DNA from: an uncultured Alphaproteobacteria bacterium
GTDB taxonomy: Bacteria; Pseudomonadota; Alphaproteobacteria; HIMB59; GCA-002718135
Direction: 5' to 3'
Assembly (NCBI GenBank): GCA_902512415.1
Contig: CABXJB010000009.1
Span: forward strand, 1-32,119
Length of the DNA stretch: 32,119 nucleotides
Shown here: one piece after another, positions 1 through 7,721 of the stretch
Numbering within the stretch: position 1 is the stretch's first letter
How the letters are laid out: each line of letters opens with the position of its first letter
The notes under the pieces: model-generated
What the model was told of the DNA's origin: nothing
What the model saw: the letters and a program-made list of their open reading frames with translations, nothing else
Databases searched by the model: none
Translations under genes and position numbers: made by a program

Positions 1-2
1 GT

Positions 3-413
3 TCATCAAAATATTTTGGAAGTCAGTGCATAGTAGTGGCAGTTGATGTTAAAAAAGATAGTAATAGTTGGAAAGTGTACTCTCATGGGGGAACAAAAAA
101 CACAAATATAGATGCTTTAGATTGGTTAAAAAAGGCTGAAGATTTAGGGGCAGGAGAAATATTATTAACCTCAATGGATAAAGATGGAACAAAGTCAGGT
201 TTTGATCTTGAAATTTTATCTTTCGCAAATAATTTATTAAGCATACCAGTAATAGCAAGTGGAGGTGTCGGATCAATTGAACACTTCTATGAAGGTGTTA
301 AAACTGGCAAGGCTGACGCCCTGCTTGCAGCATCCGTCTTTCATTTCAACGAATTTAGTATAATGGATGTAAAGAATTACTTAAAAGAAAAAAACATAAA
401 AGTTAGAATTTAG
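3..413 (+). CDS. hisF: Imidazole glycerol phosphate synthase, cyclase subunit HisF (C-terminal part, cut by window start)
   Basis: HisF is the cyclase half of the HisF-HisH complex that makes imidazole glycerol phosphate and AICAR. The reading frame is open from base 3 and carries the second half of the (beta/alpha)8 barrel: [14 protein letters not shown], then SHGGTKNT, then [14 protein letters not shown] with the second catalytic aspartate, then PVIASGGVG, the phosphate-binding loop of the barrel end. About 136 residues are visible, matching roughly residues 120 to the end of a normal ~255-residue HisF. The TAG stop is followed at once by the ATG of a hisE fragment, the usual hisF-hisE coupling. 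Oddly, it points rightward, toward hisA, whereas hisA and the other his genes point leftward, and a separate hisF N-terminus lies after hisA on the opposite strand. The identity is firm; whether an intact hisF exists here depends on sequence left of the window. Confidence 0.93.
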   Translation, partial: SSKYFGSQCIVVAVDVKKDSNSWKVYSHGGTKNTNIDALDWLKKAEDLGAGEILLTSMDKDGTKSGFDLEILSFANNLLSIPVIASGGVGSIEHFYEGVKTGKADALLAASVFHFNEFSIMDVKNYLKEKNIKVRI

Positions 414-488
414 ATGAAAGATCCATTTTTAGATTTGTTTTCAATAATTGAAGAAAGAAAAAAATCAAAATCAAAAAAATCTAAAAAA
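414..488 (+). pseudogene. hisE: Phosphoribosyl-ATP pyrophosphatase HisE, N-terminal fragment broken at a junction
   Basis: Directly after the hisF stop an ATG opens a frame reading [17 protein letters not shown], then KSKKS. This resembles the HisE N-terminus (a helix ending in ERKK, normally followed by SYT and the metal-binding helix with EE(A/V)xE). The expected continuation is missing. From about 485 the plus strand is instead the reverse complement of a hisF start, and the hybrid frame runs to a stop at 582-584 with no HisE-like residues. So only ~23 codons of hisE are present. Assignment rests on position after hisF plus this short N-terminal resemblance; the break point is uncertain by about 10 bases. 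Confidence 0.7.
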
Positions 489-495
489 TTAATTC
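478..495. other. Inverted junction between hisE start (+) and hisF start (-)
   Basis: Two fragments meet head to head here. Coming from the left, the plus strand carries the end of hisF and the start of hisE; coming from the right, the minus strand carries hisA and the start of hisF. Both coding signals stop in the A/T-run stretch around 481-490, where the bases AAAAAATT fit either side, so the exact join cannot be fixed and short microhomology is likely. In the ancestral order hisA-hisF-hisE these two points would be roughly 0.75 kb apart. This fits an inverted chimera with a skipped segment, or a small in-place inversion. Confidence 0.85.
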
Positions 496-553
496 CTTTT
501 ACAACCCTTCCATCTTTTACATCAAGACAGGGAATAATCCTTTTTTTAAGCAT
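485..553 (-). pseudogene. hisF: HisF N-terminal fragment (about 23 codons) after hisA
   Basis: On the minus strand an ATG at 553-551 overlaps the end of hisA (AATGCTTAA) and reads [16 protein letters not shown], then VVKGINF. That is the canonical HisF N-terminus, including the catalytic aspartate of CLDV and the KGxxF loop. Family resemblance then stops; the continuing frame reads LDFFDFDFF, which is the reverse complement of the hisE start. The overlap with hisA shows the expected operon order hisA-hisF. The rest of hisF, about residues 24-119, is not in the window. The C-terminal half is present on the opposite strand at 3-413. Confidence 0.9.
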
Positions 554-1277
554 TTCCATCCAATATTTTTTGTGCTTCTTTTAAATCAATATTTCCTACA
601 TAAAAAGATTTCCCCGCTATTACGCCCTCAAGATTATCAGATTTTATAGTTTTTAGTTTTTCTAAGTCTGAATTGTTTTTCAATCCACCGCCAACAATAA
701 GTTTTTTATTTGTTAAGGATAAATTGGTTGAAATCATTTTCTGATTTAGGCCTGTAAGCATTCCGTCTTTTTCAATATCGGTAAGAACATAACCTCTTAT
801 GTTTGACTTGTCATATATTTGAAAAAGTTCTTCTGGTGTAAAATCACTTTCCTCGACCCAGCCCTTGATCATTATTTTATTATTTAAAATATCAAGAGCA
901 ACATAGATTTTTTTATTAAAATTTTCTGCTAATCTTTTAACTTCTTGACTATTACTAATTGCAAAAGATCCAATAATTAAATAATCAACACCTATATCAA
1001 AATAGTTTTTTGCAATAATCTCTGATCTTATTCCTCCACCAATCTGAATTGGTATTGAAATACCATCTCTGATTTTTTGAATTGTCTTATTATTTATATT
1101 GTTTCTTCCAAATGCTGAGTCAAGATCAACCAAATGTAAACGTTCACATCCCTGATCTTCAAAAAATTTCGCTTGCTCAACTGGGTTTTCATTAAAAACA
1201 ACACTGGTGTTATACTCACCCCTACTGAGTCTTACACATTTATTTTTTTTAAGATCGATCGCTGGAAAAATCTTCAC
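546..1277 (-). CDS. hisA: 1-(5-phosphoribosyl)-5-[(5-phosphoribosylamino)methylideneamino]imidazole-4-carboxamide isomerase HisA
   Basis: HisA performs the Amadori-type isomerisation of ProFAR to PRFAR, the substrate of HisF-HisH. The 243-residue length is normal. The N-terminal [14 protein letters not shown] carries the catalytic Asp8. IQIGGGIRS and LIVGGGL are the two phosphate-binding loops of the half-barrel repeats, VALDILNNK supplies the second catalytic aspartate near residue 128, and [13 protein letters not shown] is the conserved strand-6 region. The start codon is GTG (1277-1275), overlapping the TAG of the upstream GNAT gene by one base, so translation is probably coupled. Downstream the hisF ATG overlaps its stop. 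Its product has no intact HisF encoded next to it in this window. Confidence 0.97.
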   Translation of the reverse strand: MKIFPAIDLKKNKCVRLSRGEYNTSVVFNENPVEQAKFFEDQGCERLHLVDLDSAFGRNNINNKTIQKIRDGISIPIQIGGGIRSEIIAKNYFDIGVDYLIIGSFAISNSQEVKRLAENFNKKIYVALDILNNKIMIKGWVEESDFTPEELFQIYDKSNIRGYVLTDIEKDGMLTGLNQKMISTNLSLTNKKLIVGGGLKNNSDLEKLKTIKSDNLEGVIAGKSFYVGNIDLKEAQKILDGNA

Positions 1278-1813
1278 TACAGGTCTTTAAAATAATAATA
1301 ACCCTTTATTCTTGTTCCATTAATAAAGGCATATGATGGATTTTCACCCCATTTAGCAAAGCCTTTGTTTTCAAAAAGCTGAATAGCCGCTGACTGGGTT
1401 TCTCTTATATCTAGTTGAATGCTTTTTTTATTATTTTCTTTTGAAATTTCAATCGCTTGGTCAATCATAGCTTTGGCTAAACCATAGCCCCTAGCCCAGG
1501 GTGCAACAAAATGTGATTGTATTTTAGAGATGTTTTTTTGAGCCTCATTATTTGGTGGATAAAAGGAGATTTGTGATGCTCCAGCAATAGTTCCGTTTAA
1601 TCTACCAACAATTAAAATGTTTGATTTAATTAAAACTAATCCATTCCAATATTTTTTTAAAGTTTCTATAGGTGGTATTGTTAACCAACCAAAACCTCCC
1701 CCGGCTTTAATTGCTTGTTCAGTAATGTTACAAAGATCAGCAAGATCAGTTTCAGAAACTACACTTAAGCTTTCAACGACTATGTTCATATTTTCTTTAG
1801 CTAGACTATTCAT
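1277..1813 (-). CDS. GNAT-family N-acetyltransferase inside the histidine operon
   Basis: 178 residues with a GNAT fold. The acetyl-CoA pyrophosphate-binding loop is visible as APWARGYGLAKAM (R/Q-x-x-G-x-G/A type), preceded by the beta-4 strand SKIQSHFVA and followed by QLDIRETQSAAIQLFENKGF, the typical beta-5/alpha-5 region. The N-terminal third has a GGGFGWL segment. The gene overlaps hisH upstream (ATGA, 4 bases) and hisA downstream (TAGTG, 1 base), so it is clearly an operon member rather than a random neighbour. The acceptor substrate cannot be told from the sequence. A role in histidine synthesis is possible only by context; GNATs also act on small amines, peptides or protein N-termini. 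Confidence 0.85.
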   Translation of the reverse strand: MNSLAKENMNIVVESLSVVSETDLADLCNITEQAIKAGGGFGWLTIPPIETLKKYWNGLVLIKSNILIVGRLNGTIAGASQISFYPPNNEAQKNISKIQSHFVAPWARGYGLAKAMIDQAIEISKENNKKSIQLDIRETQSAAIQLFENKGFAKWGENPSYAFINGTRIKGYYYFKDL

Positions 1814-2439
1814 AATTCTATAAAGCTTTTTATTATGCCCAAACCCTGATAAGAGCTTTTTTCAGGATGGAATTGAAAGCCATATATATTTTCTTTATTA
1901 ATAATAGAAGGAAAATCTATCCCATAATTTGTTTCAGCAATAATATTTTCTTTATTTTTACAACTAAAATAGTAGCTATGAACAAAATAATAATCTGTTT
2001 CTTTTGGGTTAATGCTAAGATTTTTGTTTAAAACCCTTATTGAGTTCCATCCCATGTGGGGCATTTTTAGTTGTTTAGATGGTAATTTTTTTATCGTTCC
2101 TTTTATCCACCCTAGCCCTTTATAGTTCCCATTCTCTAAACTATTATCTGCAAGCAGTTGCATTCCAACACAAATTCCAAAAAAAGGCTTCTTTTTCTCA
2201 ATAACAAAACTATTTAATGCCTCAAGCATGCCTGAAATTTTTTTAAGTCCAGCAATACATGTTTCAAAAGCGCCTTGACCTGGAAGTACAATATGAGTTG
2301 AGTTTTTTATTGTGCTAGGGTTTCCAGAAATACAAACATCAGCATCTATGCTGTGGGTTTTTATAACCTTAACAAAAGATTGTTTTGCGGATAATATATT
2401 TCCAGAACCATAGTCTATTATGGTTATGTTTTTTTTCAT
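1810..2439 (-). CDS. hisH: Imidazole glycerol phosphate synthase, glutamine amidotransferase subunit HisH
   Basis: HisH hydrolyses glutamine and feeds ammonia through the HisF barrel. At 209 residues it is a full class I amidotransferase: IIDYGSGNI at the N-terminus, the nucleophile in FFGICVGMQLL (Cys90), the oxyanion region VLPGQGAFE, the conserved MPHMGWN, and the His-Glu pair in FQFHPEKSS (His191, Glu193). It sits 4 bases after hisB and overlaps the GNAT gene by ATGA. Its partner HisF is broken in this window, so the complex cannot be made from these genes as assembled. Confidence 0.97.
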   Translation of the reverse strand: MKKNITIIDYGSGNILSAKQSFVKVIKTHSIDADVCISGNPSTIKNSTHIVLPGQGAFETCIAGLKKISGMLEALNSFVIEKKKPFFGICVGMQLLADNSLENGNYKGLGWIKGTIKKLPSKQLKMPHMGWNSIRVLNKNLSINPKETDYYFVHSYYFSCKNKENIIAETNYGIDFPSIINKENIYGFQFHPEKSSYQGLGIIKSFIEL

Positions 2440-2443
2440 TATT

Positions 2444-3031
2444 TTATAGCGTGCCTTTTGAAGAGGGTATTATGTTTTTAATTCTTTCATCTATTGCAAG
2501 GGCGTACCTAATACTTCTTGCAAATGATTTAAAGCACGATTCTATTATGTGATGATTGTTATCTCCATAAAAGTTTTCTATATGTAAATTACATTTAGAC
2601 TCATTGCTAAAAGCTTTAAAAAATTCTTGAAAAAGCTCTGTGTCCATTTCACCTATTTTTTTTAAACCAAGATTTACTTTCCAAACAAACTCTGGTCTGC
2701 CAGAAAAATCTATAACTGTTCGCGACAAGCTTTCGTCCATAGTTATGTAAAAAAAACCATATCTATTAATGCCTCTTTTTTCTCCAATTGATTTATTCAT
2801 AGCTTCTGCAAGAACGTATGCGGTATCTTCAACGGTGTGGTGCAAATCTACATGTGTATCGCCTTTAGCTTTAATCTTTAAATCAATTAGGCTGTGATGA
2901 GAAAAGATTTCAAGCATGTGATCAAAAAAACCTATGCCTGTTGAAATTTCATTTTGACCAGTACCGTCAATAATGATTTCACAAGAAATATTTGTTTCTT
3001 TAGTCTTTCTGTTTACTTTTGCGGCTCTCAT
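2444..3031 (-). CDS. hisB: Imidazoleglycerol-phosphate dehydratase HisB (monofunctional)
   Basis: Dehydrates imidazole glycerol phosphate to imidazole acetol phosphate using a di-manganese centre. From the ATG at 3031 ([12 protein letters not shown]) the protein is 195 residues, the usual size of the stand-alone enzyme without the phosphatase domain. The metal ligands lie in the repeated histidine motifs: [27 protein letters not shown] and [16 protein letters not shown]. An in-frame start at 3073 would add 14 residues (beginning MPRIFHIS) that do not look like the family, so the shorter form is preferred. It is the first gene of the leftward his operon and is divergent from hslV, with 104 bases between the starts that must hold both promoters; no clear -35/-10 pair could be assigned. 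Confidence 0.96.
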   Translation of the reverse strand: MRAAKVNRKTKETNISCEIIIDGTGQNEISTGIGFFDHMLEIFSHHSLIDLKIKAKGDTHVDLHHTVEDTAYVLAEAMNKSIGEKRGINRYGFFYITMDESLSRTVIDFSGRPEFVWKVNLGLKKIGEMDTELFQEFFKAFSNESKCNLHIENFYGDNNHHIIESCFKSFARSIRYALAIDERIKNIIPSSKGTL

Positions 3032-3135
3032 AAAAACGCCTAATATCAGTGATATATGAAATATTCTAGGCAAATAACTTGATTAAAAGAATTAAGTAGC
3101 CATTTTTAAATGAGTAAAATAAAAAAAGTATCAAA

Positions 3136-3663
3136 ATGACAACAATTGTAGGAATTAGAAAAGATAATTTAGTGGTTATTGCCGGCGATGGTCAGGCAAG
3201 TTTTGGCAATACTGTAATGAAGTCAAATGTTAAAAAAATTAGAAGATTGGGTCAAGATAACTCTGTAATTTCTGGTTTTGCAGGATCCACTGCCGATGCA
3301 TTTGCTTTATTTGAAAGATTAGAATCAAAACTTGATCAATACAAAAATCAATTGATGAGAGCTTGTGTAGAGTTGGCCAAAGATTGGCGATCAGATAAAT
3401 ATCTTAGAAGGCTAGAAGCAATGATGATTGTAGCAAATAAAGATATAAGTTTGTTATTATCTGGCACTGGGGATGTTATTGAATCAGATGATGGGATTTT
3501 GGCTATTGGTTCTGGTGGGCCATTTGCAAATAGCGCTGCTAAAGCTCTTCTTAAAAATACTAATATGAACGCAAAAGATGTAGCTATTGAATCACTTAAT
3601 ATCGCTGCTGATATCTGCATCTATACTAACCATAATATTATTTCAGAGACAATAGAGTTGTAA
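3136..3663 (+). CDS. hslV: ATP-dependent protease subunit HslV (ClpQ)
   Basis: Peptidase subunit of the HslVU (ClpYQ) protease. After removal of Met1 the second residue is the N-terminal threonine nucleophile (MTTIVGIRK). [49 protein letters not shown] and the C-terminal [11 protein letters not shown] are all family signatures, and the 175-residue length is standard. There is no propeptide extension before TTI, unlike many alphaproteobacterial HslVs where a short leader precedes GTTI. Its TAA stop overlaps the hslU ATG by one base (TAATG). A 9-codon frame starting at 3110 ends across the hslV ATG (ATGA) and might be a translated leader, but nothing else supports that. Confidence 0.97.
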   Translation: MTTIVGIRKDNLVVIAGDGQASFGNTVMKSNVKKIRRLGQDNSVISGFAGSTADAFALFERLESKLDQYKNQLMRACVELAKDWRSDKYLRRLEAMMIVANKDISLLLSGTGDVIESDDGILAIGSGGPFANSAAKALLKNTNMNAKDVAIESLNIAADICIYTNHNIISETIEL

Positions 3664-4976
3664 TGGAGTCAAATTTTAGTCCAAGAGAAACAGTTTCTGA
3701 ATTAGATAAGTTTATTATTGGACAAAAAAATGCAAAAAGAGCAGTCTCCGTTGCTTTAAGAAACAGATGGAGAAGGAAACAATTAGATAAAGATTTAAGA
3801 GATGAAATAGTTCCCAAAAATATTTTAATGGTTGGACCAACAGGGTGTGGTAAAACTGAAATATCACGTCGTCTTGCAAAATTAGCAGAGGCTCCTTTTA
3901 TAAAAGTTGAAGCAACAAAATTTACAGAAGTAGGGTACGTTGGAAGAGATGTTGAGCAAATCATCAGAGATTTAGTTGAAATTAGCATTAACAGCACAAA
4001 AGAAAAAATGGGTAAGGAGGTTAAGGCTAAAGCAGAAAAAAATGCAGAAGAGAAAATTTTAGATGTATTAGTTTCTAAAACCTCAAGCGAATCAACAAGA
4101 GAAAGTTTTAGGCAAAAACTTCGAAGTGGTGAGCTTAATGAAAAGGAGGTTGAAATTCCTGTTGAAGCAAATTCATCAATGAATTTACCAACAATGGATA
4201 TTCCAGGGATGCCTGGGTCACAAATGGGGATGATAAATCTTGGTGATGTGTTTGGAAAAAATTTTGGTAAACAGAAAAAAATGAAAAAAATGACCGTTAG
4301 TGAATCTCACGCATATCTCTTACAAGAAGAAACTGAGAAGTTATTAGATCAAGATAAAATAAACTCAAGAGCATTAGAAGAGGTTGAGCAGAATGGAATA
4401 GTTTTCATAGATGAGATTGATAAGATAACATCTAGAAGTGAGAGGAGTGGTGCAGATGTTTCAAGAGAGGGTGTACAAAGAGATTTATTACCACTTATTG
4501 AGGGAACTGCGGTTTCAACAAAACACGGGGTAATAAAAACTGATTATATTTTGTTCATTGCTTCTGGAGCCTTTCACCTATCGAAGCCATCTGATATGTT
4601 GCCTGAACTTCAAGGAAGGCTTCCTATACGTGTTGAGCTTGAAAGTTTATCAAAAGATGATTTTAAGCTTATTCTCACAGAAACTCAAAACAGCCTTATC
4701 AAACAATATGTTGGTTTGTTGGGAACTGAGAAGGTTGATTTAGAATTTGAAGAAAATGGTATTGACTCGATTGCCTCTCTAGCAACTGAAATAAACCAAA
4801 ATGTAGAAAATATTGGAGCTAGACGCTTACACACAATTATGGAAAAGCTTTTAGAAGAAGTGAGTTTTAATGCTTCAGATATTGGGCCTACCAAAATTAT
4901 AATAAATAAAAAATTTGTTGAAACAAATCTTGTAGACTTAATAAAAAGTCAGGATCTCTCTAAATTTATACTTTAA
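3663..4976 (+). CDS. hslU: ATP-dependent protease ATPase subunit HslU (ClpY)
   Basis: AAA+ unfoldase that docks on HslV. 437 residues, full length. Walker A GPTGCGKT is at residues 58-65, the pore loop GYVG at 91-94, Walker [10 protein letters not shown] near 247-255, and sensor/arginine residues lie in [12 protein letters not shown]. The I-domain occupies roughly 110-235 and includes a Met/Gly-rich segment ([12 protein letters not shown]). The last residues, DLSKFIL, match the conserved C-terminal tail that inserts into HslV to activate it. Translationally coupled to hslV. Short spacer (to about 5008) before the next gene, with no convincing terminator, so read-through into the PAP2 gene is possible. 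Confidence 0.98.
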   Translation: MESNFSPRETVSELDKFIIGQKNAKRAVSVALRNRWRRKQLDKDLRDEIVPKNILMVGPTGCGKTEISRRLAKLAEAPFIKVEATKFTEVGYVGRDVEQIIRDLVEISINSTKEKMGKEVKAKAEKNAEEKILDVLVSKTSSESTRESFRQKLRSGELNEKEVEIPVEANSSMNLPTMDIPGMPGSQMGMINLGDVFGKNFGKQKKMKKMTVSESHAYLLQEETEKLLDQDKINSRALEEVEQNGIVFIDEIDKITSRSERSGADVSREGVQRDLLPLIEGTAVSTKHGVIKTDYILFIASGAFHLSKPSDMLPELQGRLPIRVELESLSKDDFKLILTETQNSLIKQYVGLLGTEKVDLEFEENGIDSIASLATEINQNVENIGARRLHTIMEKLLEEVSFNASDIGPTKIIINKKFVETNLVDLIKSQDLSKFIL

Positions 4977-5014
4977 AGATTGATTTTAATATCAACCTTA
5001 CCTAACGATTGTTT

Positions 5015-6343
5015 GTGATTAAAAAAATACAAATAGAGTTATTAATATTCGCATTTTTGTTAATGAGTATTTTATTGACTAACAAAATTGATCTTAGTTT
5101 GTATGATCTTTTTTCAAACCTTAACTATGGTTATGGCTCGGTTTATTTAAAAGATTTTTTTGTTGGCATAACTGAGCTTGGAAACTCGTTTTGGTACTTT
5201 ACGTTTTTCGTCTTAATATTTTTGTTTTCTTATTTGGCTAAAATTAACGGCTTAGTCGTCTTAGAGAAATATTCCTATTTAAAAAGATTAAGTATTTTCG
5301 GTTTTACATATTTACTTTTAGTAGGTGTAATTACACAAATTGTTAAACATTTTGTAGGTCGACCTAGACCAAACCACGCCTTATTAGATGGTAGTTTTGA
5401 GTTTAGTTTTTTTACAGCTGAGTCGGCGTTTCATTCTTTTCCCTCTGGTCATACCTCAACAATTGTAGCCGTTACAATAATAGGGTCTTTGGCTCTTCCT
5501 GGCCTTAGGTATTTTTTTTATCTTTGTGGGTTTTTTATTGCATTAAGTAGGGTGGTTGTCGAAGCACATTTTTTTACCGATGTTTTTGGTGGCGCCCTTA
5601 TAGCTATTATAGTTTATAAAACTTTTGATTTTTTTATTAATACAAAATATACAAAACTTTATTGGGGTAATTTAGGTGCTGACAAAACCTCATTATTAAC
5701 AAAAATACTTATTGTTTTTTTTGTTTTAGCGGTTTTTACTACAGCTGGTCCCGATATAGATATGTATATTAGTAATTTTTTTTACTATGGTGCCAGCCAG
5801 TTCCATGTTCAAAGCTATAATCTTATTTCCATTCTTTTTAGGAAAATACTGCTTCCACTGCTTTTTATATATATTTTTATTCTCCCTCTATTTTTAGGGT
5901 TTTTGCCATTTCAAAAAATTTATTTTGATTATAGATTTTCTATATCAGAAATTGTTTTTGTCTGGACTACTGGAGCTTTTACAATGTTGCTAATTATAAA
6001 TATTTTGCTAAAAAATATGTGGGGAAGGGCAAGGCCTAATGATGTCCTGCCGTTTGGTGGAACTGAGAACTTCACTCCTTGGTATAAAATAAGTGACTCA
6101 TGTTTGACAAATTGCTCTTTTGTGTCTGGAGATTCTTCAGTCGGTTTTTTGTTAATAGTTTTTTATTTCATAACAAAGAAAAACATTTACCTTTATTTAA
6201 GTTTAGTTTTTGGCTCTTTTTTAGGTTTAATAAGAATCCTTGCAGGGGGGCACTTTTTTAGTGATATAGTTTTTTCTCAAATAGTTGTAACTATTTCTGT
6301 CCTGGTATCTTTTATTTTATATAAAAAATTATATGACAAATAA
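5015..6343 (+). CDS. Duplicated PAP2-family membrane phosphatase (two PAP2 domains in one chain)
   Basis: A ~440-residue polytopic membrane protein that appears to be two PAP2 phosphatase domains in tandem (numbering from a TTG at 5009; a GTG at 5015 is equally possible and no good Shine-Dalgarno decides). Domain 1 has all three motifs: K113-x6-R120-P121, PSGH at 145-148, and S180-R181-x5-H187-x3-D191. Domain 2 has K335-x6-R342-P343 and R409-x5-H415-x3-D419, but the PSGH-like motif reads VSGDSS around 372-377, so the acid histidine is replaced by aspartate. PAP2 enzymes dephosphorylate undecaprenyl pyrophosphate, phosphatidate or lipid A on the periplasmic face. It overlaps the next gene, a GT39 glycosyltransferase, by 11 bases. 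A lipid-linked substrate is likely; which one is unknown. Confidence 0.85.
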   Translation: MIKKIQIELLIFAFLLMSILLTNKIDLSLYDLFSNLNYGYGSVYLKDFFVGITELGNSFWYFTFFVLIFLFSYLAKINGLVVLEKYSYLKRLSIFGFTYLLLVGVITQIVKHFVGRPRPNHALLDGSFEFSFFTAESAFHSFPSGHTSTIVAVTIIGSLALPGLRYFFYLCGFFIALSRVVVEAHFFTDVFGGALIAIIVYKTFDFFINTKYTKLYWGNLGADKTSLLTKILIVFFVLAVFTTAGPDIDMYISNFFYYGASQFHVQSYNLISILFRKILLPLLFIYIFILPLFLGFLPFQKIYFDYRFSISEIVFVWTTGAFTMLLIINILLKNMWGRARPNDVLPFGGTENFTPWYKISDSCLTNCSFVSGDSSVGFLLIVFYFITKKNIYLYLSLVFGSFLGLIRILAGGHFFSDIVFSQIVVTISVLVSFILYKKLYDK

Positions 6344-7721
6344 GACCTTAACCTACTTAATATTTTTACTCATAATATTTAAAATAACAGCGATTTATTA
6401 TACAAACTTCGGTTTGTATGGTGATGAAGCTCAATATTGGTTGTGGTCTCAAACTCTTGATTTTGGATATTATTCAAAACCACCTCTGCTTGCTTGGTTT
6501 TTAAATGGGTATACTGGTGTGTTTGGAAGTTCTTTTATTTCATTAAAAATATTTCCTACTTTAGTTTATTTATTTATTTCTTATGCAATTTATGTGCTTT
6601 GCATCTCTTTATCACTTGATAAAAAAAGTTCTTGGTTGTGTGCTCTTAGTTTTTTAATTATTCCAGCAGCAAGCCTATCTTCTTTTTTAATATCAACAGA
6701 TTTGTTGCTATTATTGTTTTGGACAATATCAATGGTGCTGCTCTTGAAAACAATAAATGATAATTCTACCTTTGGTTTTTTGTTGTTAGGTTTGTTTTTG
6801 GGCTTAGCTTTTCTAGCAAAATATGCTGCTGTTTATTTTTTATTAAGTCTTTTTTTGTTATTAATAATAGACAAAAAAACTCTTATTGCCTTCAAAAATA
6901 GCCCGGTGGGCGTTCTTGTTTTTTTATTATCTTTTCTTTTGGTTTTGGCACCTAATGTTTGGTGGAATTTCAACAATGGTTGGGTTACGCTCTCTCACAC
7001 ATCTGATAATGCAAATTTACAAAATTTAAATTTTAATCTTTATGAGCCTCTAAAATTTATAGGGGCACAAATTATAATGGTGGGCCCATTTTTATTTTTC
7101 TCATTTGTTTTTTTTCTTAAATATTTTCGTTTGGATTTTGAAAATAAATTTTTATTAGCATTCTCTTTGCCTGTATTGTTAATTGTTTTAGTAGAAAGTT
7201 TTCTTGTTAGGGCTAATGCTAATTGGGCTGCTCCTGCATTAATATCTGTTTTTGTAATGTTGTTTAGGTTTGTTGATAATAAAAAAGCACATCTTATAAA
7301 AATAAATTTTGTTTTGAATTATTTTATTGCAATATGTTTGTTTGCTTCTGTTTTAATTTCATTAGATAATAAGGTGTTTGATCGAATAAAGGGCATAGAT
7401 GAATTTGCTGATGAAATTAATGGGATAATTAATGACAAAGACCTTGTGATTTCTGACCGAATTGTTTTTTCCAATATTTCTTATGAAATTCGAAATAAAC
7501 AAAACAGAGTGTTTATGCCTTATAAAAACAACGCTCCTGTGACAAATCATTTCCAAATGAGCTCCCCTTTAAAAAGTGATCGAAAAGATAGTTTTTTTCT
7601 AATTGGCAGTTTAAGTGATGTCTCTTATTTATCAAAAAAACACCAGGGTGAATTAATAAAAGAGTTTGGTGTCTCTTTTAGTTCAGACCCAATAAGGTTA
7701 TATGAAGTTAGTTTTAAATAG
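6333..7721 (+). CDS. GT39/ArnT-like polyprenyl-phosphate-sugar glycosyltransferase
   Basis: 462-residue polytopic membrane protein of the dolichyl-phosphate-mannose transferase (PMT_2/ArnT-like) family. The first periplasmic loop carries the family signature GLYGDEAQYWLWSQTLD followed by YYSKPPLLAW, with the metal/substrate acid in GDE (residues 30-32). About ten or more hydrophobic helices follow, then a C-terminal soluble domain from about residue 345. Such enzymes move a sugar from a polyprenyl phosphate carrier to lipid A, a lipid or a protein in the periplasm. The gene overlaps both neighbours (PAP2 phosphatase, 11 bases; DUF3108, 20 bases), suggesting one transcript and a shared envelope function. 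Lipid A decoration is an inference from this pairing; the acceptor is not visible from sequence. Confidence 0.88.
   Translation: MTNKTLTYLIFLLIIFKITAIYYTNFGLYGDEAQYWLWSQTLDFGYYSKPPLLAWFLNGYTGVFGSSFISLKIFPTLVYLFISYAIYVLCISLSLDKKSSWLCALSFLIIPAASLSSFLISTDLLLLLFWTISMVLLLKTINDNSTFGFLLLGLFLGLAFLAKYAAVYFLLSLFLLLIIDKKTLIAFKNSPVGVLVFLLSFLLVLAPNVWWNFNNGWVTLSHTSDNANLQNLNFNLYEPLKFIGAQIIMVGPFLFFSFVFFLKYFRLDFENKFLLAFSLPVLLIVLVESFLVRANANWAAPALISVFVMLFRFVDNKKAHLIKINFVLNYFIAICLFASVLISLDNKVFDRIKGIDEFADEINGIINDKDLVISDRIVFSNISYEIRNKQNRVFMPYKNNAPVTNHFQMSSPLKSDRKDSFFLIGSLSDVSYLSKKHQGELIKEFGVSFSSDPIRLYEVSFK

Noticed and set aside
3032-3073. 14-residue N-terminal extension of HisB
   Set aside because: Residues before MRAAK do not resemble HisB and the internal ATG gives normal length.
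3110-3139. Nine-codon leader peptide MSKIKKVSK before hslV
   Set aside because: Only the ATGA overlap supports it; such short frames are frequent in A-rich sequence and there is no ribosome site. Kept only as a remark under hslV.
4978-5000. Possible terminator after hslU (TTGAT/ATCAA)
   Set aside because: Only a 5-base A/T-rich stem without a T-run; too weak to call.
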